Shown here: positions 44,235 to 55,962 of the stretch, piece after piece
How positions within the stretch are numbered: the stretch's first letter is position 1
How the letters are laid out: the number at the start of each line of letters is the position of its first letter
NCBI RefSeq assembly: GCF_026210795.1
Contig: NC_089454.1
Location: 868,001 to 932,000, forward strand
Direction of reading: 5' to 3'
Origin: Rhizophagus irregularis
Lineage: Eukaryota > Glomeromycota > Glomeromycetes > Glomerales > Glomeraceae
Length of the DNA: 64,000 nucleotides
Made by a program: the position numbers and the translations under genes
Notes under the pieces: generated by a model
Told to the model about the DNA's origin: nothing
Seen by the model: the letters and a program-made list of their open reading frames with translations, nothing else
Database searches by the model: none

Positions 44235-44545
44235 TGTAACAGCCTGTTACATATCTTATTTGTAACATCCTTTTTTTTATTTTTTTTTAATAATAAATTT
44301 AGTATGTATTTTACAAATAAAAATTTTTATATGCAAAATTTAATTTGGAAAACTTTTACTTAATGTACTTAAGACAGTTTCATAGACAAAATTTTAAGTT
44401 ATAAGCAGTTTCTTAAAATTTTTTAAAAAATTCTTTTGTCTTAGTTACATGACTGATCTTTTGTTTTTGTTTACATTACGTCTGATCTTAAATTTTAATT
44501 GGATAAAATTGGGAATTGTTACAAATAACGTAACAGGCTGTTATA
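44235..44545. mobile_element. Inverted-repeat element of about 310 bp with AACAGCCTGTTAC ends
   Basis: The left arm TGTAACAGCCTGTTACATAT faces the inverse of TATAACAGCCTGTTACGTTA; both go on to ATTTGTAACA. The terminal word AACAGCCTGTT is itself nearly palindromic. No target duplication could be defined. No coding sequence. Confidence 0.6.
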
Positions 44546-46578
44546 ATTAGATTTATTCTATAAAAAAATTAGTCCATTTATATTATATTAAATTATATGA
44601 TTTACTCTTACTTTAAACGATCTCTATTTATGTCAATATGTTTTTTTGAGTAATTAAATCATTATTGATTATAATTATTAATACATTTATATCAGCTAAC
44701 TTTTTTTTTATAGTTTATTTAAACTGCAACTTTAAGTAGCTAGTCTTCTCATATATTAGCAAATTTTATGAAAAGATACATAAAATGTACATATTTCTTT
44801 TTATCAAGATTTAAGTTCATAAGTTTTGTATCAAACATTTAGTAAAAAAATAAGTTATATTTGAGTAAAATTTTTTAAAGTTTCTGAAATACTCATTTTG
44901 CTAATTTTACAATATTTACTTTATAGCATTACTTCTAAAAGGTCTGTAAACTTTCTTTTAGTTAAAAGTAAAATAAGTTTTTTAGTCTTTTTAAAAATAA
45001 AAGTAAAGTTTTCCTTAGTGTTGAAATTCATATTTCTTTATTTTTCATACTAAAAAATAGTTTATATTATCAGTAATAAAAGTTATAATAAATTATTATA
45101 AGTTATAATGAAATTGTGGAAAATTAGTTAATAATGCAGAATGTAATATATCAGTTATAACAAGCAAGTTATATCATTATTTTATTATAAAAAAATCTAA
45201 AATTCTAAAAAATTTATATAAGTACTATTATATTTATTATTATTATTATTTTTGAAACTATTTTTAAAACTATTATATAAAAATTTTAAAAATAAGCTAA
45301 TATTAAAAGGATGAAATATCCAAACATACTTTTATTTTTAATTTATTTATAAATTTGTTATAACTTATAAGGTAAATTCATATTTTAATAAAATGAATAA
45401 TACTTATAATATAATAATTAAAAAAAAGTCAAAATCTTATATTATATCAATAAATCATATAATTTATAAACATAATAATTTAGTTAACTATTAAATCTAA
45501 TAATATATATTAAACTATATATAATGTAATATATGTTATTACTTTTATAAAATAAACTATCTTTTGTATTTTTTATATAACTGCTACACATTTATTAAGA
45601 AAAAGTCAAAGTTTTTACAAATATACAAAAGTACATAAGAGGACTAATTAAGACTAAAGGAACAAAATAAACCATTCGTCATTTTCTAAAGGAAACCTCA
45701 TGTGTGTACAGTCAGGCAGTTATATGGCTATATGAGTATAGTTCACATTATATAGAACTTTTTCTTAGCCCTTTGAACCTTGTAGTATAAGCTAAACAAA
45801 ATAAAATAAACTATCTATAATTACATGTTAATTATAAAATAAATAATCATAAAGACAGCAAATATTAAAAATCTAAATAATATTAATTATAAAAAGAAAA
45901 ATCCAAACTAGACTTTAAATCTAATATTTAGCTTATAACCAAAGTTCTAGTTTTTCTAATAAAATACTTAAAAATGCAATAAAATCTTTAATTATATAAA
46001 TAAATTGGTTTTATGCAAGATAACCATTATGTATATTTTATTTATTTTACTTTAAAATAAAAGTTATAAATAAAAATGCAGATTCTATAAATTATACATT
46101 TATCATTTTATTAATAAAAATATAAAATAAACATCTTATTTAATTATATCTTTAATAGAATAATAATAATAATATAATTATACGAAACCCAGGTATTTTA
46201 TTTATACAGTTTTATACAGTCTAACTGATTAGGTATTAGGACTGTATTAGGTAACAAATTAACTATGTTTATTATCTCTTATTTAACAACTAACTATCAT
46301 GTTTTCCGTATTATTAATGATCAATTCAATCCATCTGTAGACTATGATTGGCGTTCAGATTTAGATATTTCAAAATTTTATTTTAGTAAGCTTAAACATG
46401 CATGACGATATTATTTAATCTAATTTTTTTTTTTATAAATAATCAATTATTCTTGAAACAAATAGTTACATACATTTACAAAATTTTGCGTCGCGAAATA
46501 AAACTTGTAGACGTTAATTAATCTAATAATAAGTGTATTCTTTGTATTTTGATTGTTGTATCAACAATTTTAATTAAA
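44546..46578. other. AT-rich stretch upstream of the first intact gene
   Basis: No gene or repeat family recognised over most of it. The last 120 bases before the transacylase ATG (46460-46578) are less AT-rich, with TTTTGCGTCGCGAAATAAAA at about 46483-46502, the most promoter-like part. About 45610-45770 and 46180-46400 are also slightly GC-richer but have no open frame of note. Confidence 0.5.
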
Positions 46579-48587
46579 ATGTTTGTTTGTAATTCATTAA
46601 ACTTTCTTCGTATTCATAGTCGAAAGTTGCTTAATTCAATTCCTGTACGAACATATGCTGTAAGTTACCTTCTTATTCATTGTCCGATTCTCTATTATAA
46701 TAGACTCATTTTATTAATGCCCTTTTTTTTTCAGAATTCAGCAGGGATTGTAAAATCGCAATGTGCAATTGTGTTTCCAGGTAAGCAATTTACCTGTATA
46801 ACAGAGCTGATATTTTGTATTGCTCTAAAATCAATGGTAAAGGAACCGTTGTCTTTTCCTTTTTCTTAGCTTATATTCCAGAGGTTTATATGTAAAGTTC
46901 AAAATTTCCTTATAGGAAATTTTGTTTTTTATTTCTAGTAAATAATCAACCATTTTGATAAAATTGTATTTGATCTTTCATTATAGGTCAAGGCGCACAA
47001 TATGTTGGAATGGGAAAAGATCTTTACGAGAACTTTGCTTCGGCACGTCATGTTTTTGATGAGGCCAATGAAGTATTAGGCTTTAATTTAAAAGGATTAA
47101 TATTTAACGGAACGCAGGTAATTTTTTTTTAATATTACCTTTTGATCGATGCTTTTTACGCGAAATGTTAACTTATTTTGACTTTTTATACTAGAGCCAA
47201 TTAATACAAACAGAAAACACGCAACCCGCAATATTAACAACATCTGTAGCAATTCTTCGTATATTAGAAGTAATTGGTTAATTTTATTATTCATATATAT
47301 GTAATTGATTGAATATCTAATATTGAAATTTACTTATATGTTTTAGAGTGAATATGGCTTTAATATCGAATCCGCTTGCACTTTTGCACTCGGTCATTCG
47401 TTAGGAGAGTATACAGCTCTCGTAGCTACAAAAGCATTATCTTTGCATGATGCTATCAAGCTCGTAGTACGTGTTTATAATTCTTTTTTATTATTTATTT
47501 TAATAAAGATAATCATTAATTTTGTCATTAAAAGAGATTACGTGGAGAATCCATGACAAAAACGGTTTCACAATTAAAAGTAAAAACAGCAATGTCAGCA
47601 TTGATTGTACGACAAGAGAATTTAGCAGAAATAGAAGAATCAATAAAAGGAATAAATTCATCTTTGCCTGAGGGTGAATTAGTAGAATTGGCTAATGTTA
47701 ATAGTGTAAGCGTAGTTTGAAATATCTTTGAAAAAAACATTCATAAAAATTTCGATTAAATCCCAACAATTTTTTTATTAATTGTATATAATTTGTAAAA
47801 GTCATTTCAGGTTTGTGATTGTTTTAATGAATTGCTTATTTCTTTTAACGTAAAATTGAACTTTAAATTTATTCCTGATTTAATTTATCCCCTAATAGGC
47901 TGTAATAAGTGGAACTAGTAACGCTGTCGATTTTGCATCAGGAGTTTTACAATCTAATCATCTCGCAGCAAGAGCCTTGGATCTTCCAGTTTCGTAAGAA
48001 CTATCCATTAATTTTTTAAAAATTGATTTATTTCGCAATTATCGAAATATCATCTATATATATTCATTTTTTTTAGTGCACCGTTCCATTGTAAATTAAT
48101 GCAACCAGCCGCAGATATGATGAGAGCGTCACTAAAAAATATAAAATTCAATACTCCAACCATCGATGTCATAACGAATGTGACGGCTACTCCAGTAAAT
48201 TTTTTTTTTTGATCGTGAAATTTTAATTTTATTTCAGATATATTTTAATTATTTTACATTATTGTAGATAAAATCTAGTACTGAGATACCCCAATTGTTA
48301 GAAAAACAAGTGACTGCAACTGTACAATGGCAAAAAAGCATAAAGTATTGTAAAGAAAGAGATATAAATACTTTTATTGTTATTGGCCCCGCTAGAGTTT
48401 TGGCTAATTTATTAAGGAAAGAATATCCATTGGATCGTATTAGGTTAGTAACTATTGATATATTAACCCGTATTTATTCTGATGATTAATTTCATTTATT
48501 TAAAATTTCTCCAGACCTCTTACTACTGTGAAAGATATACAACTTCATTCGGAAGAATTGAAAATCAAGCAGCTGAACACTTTATAA
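46579..48587 (+). CDS. Malonyl-CoA:ACP transacylase, mitochondrial type
   Basis: Transfers malonyl from CoA to acyl carrier protein for type II fatty acid synthesis, probably in mitochondria. I read ten exons: 46579-46659, 46735-46780, 46987-47117, 47195-47269, 47347-47466, 47535-47705, 47899-47993, 48077-48194, 48268-48443, 48515-48587. The phases join without a break to give 361 residues, near the usual 310-390. The N-terminus (MFVCNSLNFLRIHSRKLLNS, then PVRTYA) is basic and lacks acidic residues, like a mitochondrial presequence. Family marks: AIVFPGQGAQYVGMGKDLYE (oxyanion Gln), QPAILTTSVAILR, FALGHSLGEYTALVA with the Ser nucleophile and its following His-Ser-Leu-Gly context, LRGESM, VISGTSNAV, APFHCKLMQPAADMMR with the catalytic His, and FIVIGPARVLANLLRK. 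All introns are short GT-AG. No defects seen. Distinct from the FAS I multienzyme. Confidence 0.93.
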
Positions 48588-49209
48588 CTTAGATATTCAT
48601 TAAATATTATTTTGTAGTTTCTAATTTTTAAATAAATAAAATTATAATTTATTTTTTTCTTTGGAATCGTAAATTTTGCTATACTGCAGTTTATAATATT
48701 TCAGGGTATGGTGTACCTGGTTTAAAATTGTATAGTACCTTGGGTACAAACCTTCATCTTCATATTATCGCTACATACATTAATTTTACTAAATTCATAT
48801 TTGAGTTTGATTACGTTAATATCGTTGTCATATCCATGAATGATCTGTGGCGCAGTAGGTGATACAAAATTTTTGAGTATTAAGGGAGCGACGCAAAATA
48901 TTACCTTTCTCGTATAGGAGTTAAAAAGGAACGTACAAGCAATTTTTGCGGGTTCGACACCAATGATTAAGAACATGAAGTTTATGAGGCAAGAAAAAAA
49001 TCAAAAGCATCATTAAATATTTTATGTTTTTTTGGTCACATTAATGATTTAGTAATTTTATTTAAATATAATAAAAAAGATCACCGGGAACTTTTAATTA
49101 TACATAAAGAACAATGTATTATTATTTTGCGAAAAATAGAAAGTTCCCCAACAAAAAAAAAATTTCATATAATAATAAAAAAAAATAAATAATTCCTAAT
49201 TTAATGGAT
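48588..49209. other. Spacer between transacylase and CsbD-like gene
   Basis: About 48700-48980 has more G/C than its flanks and a minus-strand open frame of 84 codons (MFLIIGVEPAKIACTFLFNS...), which I do not recognise. It may be a decayed exon or just composition. The rest is AT-rich 3' sequence of the two convergent genes. Confidence 0.45.
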
Positions 49210-49651
49210 TTAATGTTTGTGAGCTTCTTTCTTTGCATCACCAGTATTTTTGGTGATGTTGCCTTCAGCTTGCATCTGTTGATTACCGATGGCTTTACCA
49301 GTGGTTTCTTTGAAGAGAAAATTTTGTAATTAATACCAATGATTTTTACTATTAAATCAAACTCTTTATATATATATACCTTTTACGGTTCCAGTGACGC
49401 TATCCTTTAATCCTTCTGCTTGTCCTTTTGTTTGTGCTGCTTTATATTCACCTTCGCCTAAAATATAAAAGAGATATAAATGAATATTCGGAAGAATCGG
49501 AAGACAGATTTTAAATAAAAAAATTACCTTCAAGTTTTTTGGCTGTTCCTTCGGCTTCCATTTGTTCATTACCTATCGCTTTGCCAATAGTTTCCTTGAC
49601 AGCACCTTGGTAGTATTTGGTGTTAGCATCGACTCTGGATGGTTCAGACAT
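49210..49651 (-). CDS. CsbD-like (UPF0337) stress-response protein
   Basis: A small hydrophilic protein of the CsbD family, associated with general stress in bacteria and widespread in fungi; no enzymatic role is known. Three exons on the minus strand: 49651-49528, 49457-49380 and 49307-49210. They join in phase to 99 residues. The sequence has the family's repeating plan: MSEPSRVDANTKYYQGAVKE, TIGKAIGNEQMEAEGTAKK, EYKAAQTKGQAEGLKDSVTG, then a second ETTGKAIGNQQMQAEGNITK and a Lys/His-rich end (DAKKEAHKH). So the KET-GKAIGN-QMxAEG unit occurs twice, one in exon 1 and one in exon 3. Highly charged, no signal peptide, probably soluble and partly disordered. The introns are short GT-AG. It converges with the transacylase gene. 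Confidence 0.9.
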
Positions 49652-50457
49652 GTTTATTTTTTTATTGTAAATGTAAATATAGAGATTTAGATTGATTTTT
49701 TTTTTTGATTCGAATTTGATTTGATTTAATTTATTTTGGAGAAAATTCGTAGCATATTTATAACAATTTTCCCATCGATTTCTTTGATGTCATTATAACG
49801 TACCGAACTCATGAAACGTAATTATTCAATGTTAAAACGTCATTTACATTTTTTGAAAAAAAAAAGTATCATAATGATGTAAAGAAATATAAAAATTATA
49901 TAAATGGGAATTAAGGTTTTTCAATATTAAGATTATATATTAAGTTCATCAAAAAAAATATATATATAATATTATATTCTCGGTAATCATGACGAAATTA
50001 CATATAATATGTTAAATCATAAACACATTTGTTTTCACAGAAAACCTGTTTACAAAATCATTTAAATTTTTTTTTTTGTGTCGCACCTATGAAAATTTTT
50101 AAATAAAAACAATTAATAATTATAATAGAAAGAATATACTTTTTTGTAGTGTGTGAAGTTTTTTGAAGTCAAACAATAAATATTACCAAGCGGCAAAAAA
50201 GAAATTGTGATTAGGCGTTTTCTTTTCATGTGCAGGGGCGCAGGTCAGCAGGTGATCATGAGCATATAGCATATACGCAGCACATTTACATAGTATTATG
50301 TCATATCATGTGACACTCATGTGACATTCGAAATATTCAAAATATTTCTTTGATATGTAAACGTGTAGTACTTCACGAACCCAAAAAAATTAATTTCTGG
50401 GTACAAATATTTCTAAAGAACCCTGGAATTTGTGAACAATAACTTAAAAAAGGAATT
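49652..50457. other. Upstream region of the CsbD-like gene
   Basis: The first 110 bases before the ATG (49652-49760) are T/A-rich on the plus strand. A short GC-richer island at about 50220-50300 (GGGGCGCAGGTCAGCAGGTG) has no ORF. ATCATGTGACACTCATGTGACA at 50304-50325 is a tandem pair of ATGTGACA words, a possible regulator site for either neighbour; this is speculative. Confidence 0.4.
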
Positions 50458-50727
50458 TTGATGATTATGTGTGTAAAATTAAGTGCATTAATAGAAACGA
50501 TTAATACCGAAAAATTAATATACAGTAATTTGATTGGATCGGATATAATTGGTACCGATATCACCATTCAAGTCGGTGAATGTAATACTAAATCCTTATC
50601 ATATTACTTGATAACGCAAAGGAAACTTGTTGCATTAATTATTTATTATTCGTTATCTTTTAACATATTTGATGCGAATTGCGGATCAAAGAATAGTAAA
50701 AAGTTTGACCGTGTTTACCCGAATTAA
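50458..50727 (+). CDS. Short hypothetical protein, possible BTB-domain relic
   Basis: An open frame of 89 codons with an ATG at 50461 or 50470, ending at TAA 50725-50727. The start MIMCVKLSALIETINTEKLI leads to YSNLIGSDIIGTDITIQVGE. The piece DITIQVGE resembles the first strand of BTB domains of the type common in these fungi (DVIIQVGE, then FRAHSVIL), but the following sequence does not continue with FRAH and no Kelch or other domain follows. It could be a truncated BTB gene or a small unrelated protein. Composition is somewhat more coding-like than the flanks. No intron is needed. I am not sure that it is expressed. Confidence 0.35.
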   Translation: MMIMCVKLSALIETINTEKLIYSNLIGSDIIGTDITIQVGECNTKSLSYYLITQRKLVALIIYYSLSFNIFDANCGSKNSKKFDRVYPN

Positions 50728-50729
50728 AT

Positions 50730-51221
50730 ATAACTCTCCTTTTTAAGGGAAAAAAAATAAATAGCGTTTTAATTCCCCTAACGATAAAAATCTTGATTTA
50801 ATCGATTCGTTGGAAAAATAAAAGTCAAATTATAATGATAAGCGATAATCTCTAACTGCAGATATTTCCTATCACAAAATATGATGTAAGCAAAAAAGGT
50901 TAAAAAAAGGAATCCTTAAATATGTCATTAAAACTAACTTTAAAAAAAAAAAAATTTGACAGATAACGATACAAACTATTATTTGTTAACATGCATTAAG
51001 ATAAACCAATTCATTATTTTTGTTAAACATTAGATAAAACCAAAAAAAAATGATGTATAAATATATAACGAAATTTATTAATTTCCATCTATAGTTTTTT
51101 TTATTTTCTTTCTTTATTTTATTTTTATTTTTATCATTCATTTTATTTTTAACCCTTCACTTTCTTTTCCTTTTATTTTATTATTTCATCAACTTCTCAT
51201 ACTTACATTAAAAAAAAAAAG
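50730..51221. promoter_or_regulatory. Promoter region of the methyltransferase gene
   Basis: A run of pyrimidine-rich sequence (TTTTTTTTATTTTCTTTCTT, 51097-51200, with CCCTTCACTTTCTTTTCC) ends in CTTACATTAAAAAAAAAAG directly before the ATG at 51222. TGATGTATAAATATATAACG (about 51051-51070) carries a TATAAATA-like box about 150 bp upstream of the ATG. Pyrimidine tracts before the start are common in fungal promoters. The assignment is inference. Confidence 0.45.
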
Positions 51222-52559
51222 ATGGGAACGAATAATTCAAAAATCAATCATGCAAAAAGAAAGTCTACCGATAACAATTATCAAATTATAAGCACGGAAC
51301 AATTATCAGCTAAAACTTCAGATGAGTTTAACACAAAAAAATTTAAATATATAGAAGGAAGGCGATTCCATAATTGGCCTGACGTACATTATGATCTTCC
51401 AAATGATGAAACTGAAAGTAAATAAATAAATAAATATATATATAATATAAATTATATAATTTATGATCTTGATCTTATTAATTAATGATAATAATAATAT
51501 CCAAACAGTCGATCGCTTGCATTTAGAACATTTTTTGTTACGGGACGTATGGCAATCAAATTTTTCTTCCCCAATACACGAACAATTGGTATCCGGATGT
51601 AACGTACTAGACGTTGGATGCGGTCCAGGCGCTTGGTGTTTAGATATGGCAACAACTTATAAAAATTCCAAATTTTATGGATTAGATATTTCACCTATTT
51701 TTCCTTCAGAAATCAAACCAAAGAATACAATATTTCAAGAATGTCAAATACTTGATGGTATTCCTCATAAAGATCAAACATTTGATTTTTGTCATATGAG
51801 ATTCATGTTCCCTAGTTTTGATGAAAATCAATGGAGAACATATGTAATAAAAGAAGTTGGTAGAGTTTTAAAACCTGGAGGTATGAAATATATGTATATA
51901 TATATATATAAACTTTGTTTAATCCGTGTACTAATCAATTATTTATAAAAATAAAAAGGGTACCTTGAAATTGCAGAATATAAATTATGTGAAAATTGTG
52001 GACCTATTTTGAAAAGATTATTAGATCTAAGTAAGTCAATTGCGGTATAAATATTGATTAAAATTCATTTGATATATACAGTAAATTAACGAAGAACATT
52101 AATAATTTAAAGGATGCGAGATGATGTCGAATATAGGACGTAATCCAAACATTGCATCACTTCTCGGTGATTTTATGAGAGATACAGATCTATTTGAAGA
52201 TATTATTTATGAGGAAAAAATAATAGAAACAGGTATGATTTTTTTTTAAAGGACCACACTTCTTTTAAATTGGGTTTATTTACCATCATCTTTTTATATC
52301 ACACTTTTAAAATTGGATTTATTTACCATAATCTTTTTATGATTCAGGGAGTTGGGGAGGAAAATTAGGAGAAGTTGCGAAAGATGATATATTTACAAGA
52401 ATGCATGCTATAAAACCCGCGTTAATGAATCATATAAAATGTAGTGGATTGGGAATAACATCAGAAGATTATGATGAAATGATGAATCAATGTATAGATG
52501 AATTTAACGAATATAAAACATATTTTGTTACATGTAGATGGTATGGAAAGAAATTATAG
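51222..52559 (+). CDS. Class I SAM-dependent methyltransferase
   Basis: Transfers a methyl group from S-adenosylmethionine; the acceptor is unknown. Five exons: 51222-51417, 51509-51880, 51959-52030, 52113-52232, 52348-52559. They join in phase to 323 residues. The N-terminus is basic and disordered (MGTNNSKINHAKRKSTDNNY), then RRFHNWPDVHYDLPNDETE. Motif I is VLDVGCGPGAWCLDMA (SAM binding), followed by GLDISPIFP with the acidic residue that binds the ribose, then IFQECQILDGIPHKDQTFDF (motifs II/III) and VLKPGGYLEIAEYKL (post-III). The C-terminal part has IGRNPNIASLL, TGSWGGKLGEVAKDD and an EFNEYKTYFVTCRWYGKK end. This architecture (YxLPNDxxExDRLHLQH before motif I) is that of a large expanded fungal family related to LaeA-like and TAM-domain proteins. 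All introns are 78-115 bp GT-AG. No defects seen. Confidence 0.92.
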
Positions 52560-52746
52560 ACATAATAATAATAATTATAATTTATGATCAAAGACTGTAA
52601 AATAATAATATATGAGATACCGGAGATAGAACAATAAATTTATAAATATGATAACTGAATTATATGTTTAATTTTACATAAAATATTTATTATATGTTAT
52701 TAAGTGTATGCAAGATAAAATTTACAATATAAAATTATAATTTTTT

Positions 52747-53472
52747 TTATAATTTCAACTTTTTTAATTGTGATGCCTTTTTAATAAATTCTTCACCTTG
52801 TGAGATATCTTTTTTAATAATTTTTCCTTCTTTTAAATATTTACCGAAATCTTCCATTGCTAAAATATGATTTTGTAAGGCAGCCATTTTTAAATAATTT
52901 AAACCTTTTTCAATTTTTTCACCAAAAGCTAATCTATTTATAATTGCAGTACCATATAAATATTGAGCTTCGGGAAGATTTTGTAAAGCAGCTTTTTTAA
53001 GATATTTAACACTATGTAATGTATCAATAGAATTAACATAACGATTTCGAAGATAAATTCCAACTTTAAGTTGAGCTTCAGCATTTCCTACGTCAGCATG
53101 TTGTTTAAAAATTGGATATGCTTCATCATATCTTTCTTCTTTATCATATTTAAAAGCCAAATTCAAATCCTTTAAACCTTTTTGATAAGTTGATTTATTA
53201 TTTTTAATAGTATTATCAAAATTTTGTTGTTCTAATTCGTTAATAAAAAAATCATCTGAAGGATCAGTATCTACGATATATGAAGAATCTTCAAAAGATA
53301 AAGTTGTAGGTGAAAGATTATTAATAAGTGATGAATTTGTTATCCAACATTTGGAACTTATAATCGATAATTTATTTGATAATGAAGACTTTTTCTTTTG
53401 TATTTTATAAAGTTCAAATAAAGTGACATTGTTATTAATTGAAGAATTCTTTCTAATGATTGGTTTACCCAT
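52747..53472 (-). CDS. Sel1-like repeat protein
   Basis: A 241-residue, single-exon protein. Sel1 repeats are TPR-like helix pairs that serve as protein-protein scaffolds. Residues 1-95 are Ser/Asn-rich and probably disordered (MGKPIIRKNSSINNNVTLFE; SSYIVDTDPSDDFFINELEQ). From about residue 100 come the repeats: YDEAYPIFKQHADVGNAEAQ, LHSVKYLKKAALQNLPEAQY, IEKGLNYLKMAALQNHILAM and ISQGEEFIKKASQLKKLKL, each with the A-x-x-G/N-x-x-x-A-x pattern. There is no kinase domain; in these fungi Sel1 repeats are often fused to one, so this is a stand-alone protein or a shortened family member. It converges with the methyltransferase gene (187 bp between stops). The start is the only ATG in frame before the first repeat that is preceded by an AT-rich leader. 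Confidence 0.85.
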   Translation of the reverse strand: MGKPIIRKNSSINNNVTLFELYKIQKKKSSLSNKLSIISSKCWITNSSLINNLSPTTLSFEDSSYIVDTDPSDDFFINELEQQNFDNTIKNNKSTYQKGLKDLNLAFKYDKEERYDEAYPIFKQHADVGNAEAQLKVGIYLRNRYVNSIDTLHSVKYLKKAALQNLPEAQYLYGTAIINRLAFGEKIEKGLNYLKMAALQNHILAMEDFGKYLKEGKIIKKDISQGEEFIKKASQLKKLKL

Positions 53473-53600
53473 TTTATAAAATCAAATTAATTACAAGGGT
53501 TGTAGTATAATGTTATACCTTCGTTCGACGAAGAAAAAGTATAATATATGATTTATTATTTTACAAGTTTAACTTGATCAACAAGTTTTAGTTCGAAGGG
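53473..53600 (-). promoter_or_regulatory. Upstream region of the Sel1-repeat gene
   Basis: Just upstream of the ATG, on the minus strand, is a TATAAAATGGG context and TATAACATTATACTAC. At 53519-53533 is a 15-base hairpin, CTTCGT/TCG/ACGAAG, about 50 bp before the start. It could be an operator or an RNA hairpin in the leader. Function unknown. Confidence 0.4.
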
Positions 53601-55962
53601 AGATTATGAGAGATATTATGAGAGATATTTTAAGAATCGTAAAAAATGAGGATTATATTTATAAGAATATTAAGAATATTGATTTCGAAATTATGTTTCA
53701 TCATAAACAATATTAACGTATTTAATATATAGGTTATAAAGAAATACTTTGTTAAGGTTTAAAATTAATTAATTAATATATTCTTTGTATTGAAATCACA
53801 AAACGAATTTTACAAACAAGTTTGATGAACCTGATACATTTTAGCTTAAAATAGAACTTTGTTTCACAAAAATAGAAGCGCAGTTTTAAAGTTTGAAACC
53901 GGAGAAAGTCGGGGCTATGAACCCATATTTTAAATCATGTGATCAAATAAAAAATTTTTTAAGGTTTTAAAATCGATTTTTTTCTAGGGTAAGGAATTCA
54001 TTGAAAGGAAGAATTTTTTTCTAATGCATTATATTAATAAAATACTAAATGTATAAAAGAAAGGCATTAAAATTATAAATTATCAAAATTTACATTTTTT
54101 TTTTACCCATAAGTTTGGTGGCTGTTACAATTGTTTAAAAATTTTAGAAGTTCTTGTTGAATTTATAAACAAGATTTTTTTTTTCCTGAAAGGTAAAATG
54201 AAAGGTTAAATGAAAGGTTAAATAAATCTGTATATAACTATACCCGAAATTTCAAAAAAAAAAAATTAAAATTTTGGTCGAGCCTCAGCTTTTCCCAATT
54301 AGAATTTTTAGTATGGTGTAGATACCCTAGACCTAGAGCGAATTGGTGATACTTTCTATGGTTGTATCATAATTCTGTATATTGTATACTGTGTATGTTG
54401 AAGGTACTTCTAATACTGTATACTGTAGTTAATGCTGACCTAAGACACGATATATCACGATATAACACGACCCAAAAGTTAACAGGTTTTGTCACATTTA
54501 TGTAAATTTATTGAATGTATCTCAAACGAGTTTTCAATGATCAGCTGCTCTATTAGACCGGTTAAACCTGGTTTGTTATATTTATTATCGGATATCGGGA
54601 AAAAATTATCCATAAATTGACAGGAACATAATGTACTTTAATGAACTCTATAGTTTACCATTTCCGGGCGAATCCGGACATTTTCCGGACTTGTAATTTC
54701 ACTTGTATTATATTTTTCAGCCACACTGTTACAATGTTATTTAAACTAATCTAAAAAGGGAACCATTTGATCGAAACAATCTAAATGTTATGTTTCACAA
54801 AAATTTCTAATCAATAAAAAAAAAATTTCTAATGATTCTAGACCGAATACATCAGGAACAAAAATAATAATCATTTTAACTAATATGTAGATTCATTGAA
54901 TGACTTAAAAAAGGAACGAAATCTGAGAAAAAAGTTCGACCCTATTAGATAACACATAAATTATTCTCATTTGATTTAAAAGTTGTCATTCGCTAATTGT
55001 TTAGGCGCGTCTCATATGTTACCACATGTTTAAAAATATTTATTATTGTATGTATATATATGTGTATATATATTATATATATATGGTCTTATTATATACG
55101 ATAAATAACCCAATAAAATATAGAATGGGTTAACACATCTTTTAAATAAGATCGCGAAAAATGATTTTTATTGATTTTATTGATATTTAGGAAATGTCTG
55201 GACCATCATTCTAACGCACGCCAAAAAAATAACACAACATTTAATTCTTGTTATGGAAACAAAACTCCACAGGAATAAAATAATTTTATCGAATTTGGTG
55301 AAATATATTCTAATTGGAAATTGGTTTCTTTAATTTCTTTTCTTTTTTCTTTTATGACAACCTTCTTTTTTTTTGCTTTTTTTGTAAAAATACTTGAATT
55401 TAAATTAAAAAAAAAATGTTTATATATATTATATTATATAGTTATACTATATATTATATATTATTTAATACTAGGTCTAGAACTGTCTGCAAAGTTAATT
55501 TGGCGCATTCACACAGATAAATACATAAAAATTTTTTTTTTTTAAAAAAAAAATTTTAATTGTTATTCCGAAATTTTCAATTGTTATATATATATTTTTA
55601 TCAATAAATAATAAGTACTGCGGAAACAATTTATAAACGTGATACAATAATATAAAATATATAATCATATAATCTAGAAACAATAACACAATAAACAAAA
55701 AGGTTCTCAAGAGTCTAGATCTTTTCATTTAAAAATTTTCAAAAGGCAAATTTCCTTTTAAAAATGGAATGCAGATATTTCGGAGAGTCATTATCTCTCG
55801 AATTATCCTAAAATTTTCTCTTTTTGGTTTTGCTTTTCATTCATTTAATAAGTTAAAAATATAAGAGTGAAATTTTTCATCATTTTTTTTTTTATTTATT
55901 TCCGGCAACGCCACTTTTTTTTTAATACTACAAACTTTCCTTTCGCCAAAAAAACAAAAAAC
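53601..55962. other. Intergenic region, no gene seen
   Basis: About 53860-54720 has moderately higher G/C and short unusual words (GTATACTGTGTATGTTG, ACGATATATCACGATATAAC at 54446-54465), but no open frame of interest. 55035-55090 is a (TA/TG)n microsatellite. The ORFs at 55321-55728 are Phe/Leu/Ile runs from A/T tracts and I reject them. Confidence 0.5.

Noticed and set aside
47097-47740. Two minus-strand frames in the transacylase gene
   Set aside because: They are antisense to exons 3-6, whose plus-strand protein is clearly a malonyl transacylase.
50458-50727. Confident BTB-domain gene
   Set aside because: Only DITIQVGE resembles a BTB start; the rest of the domain is missing, so I kept it as a low-confidence hypothetical.
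55321-55728. Overlapping short frames on both strands
   Set aside because: They arise from A/T homopolymers and dinucleotide runs, with no motif and no exon signals.
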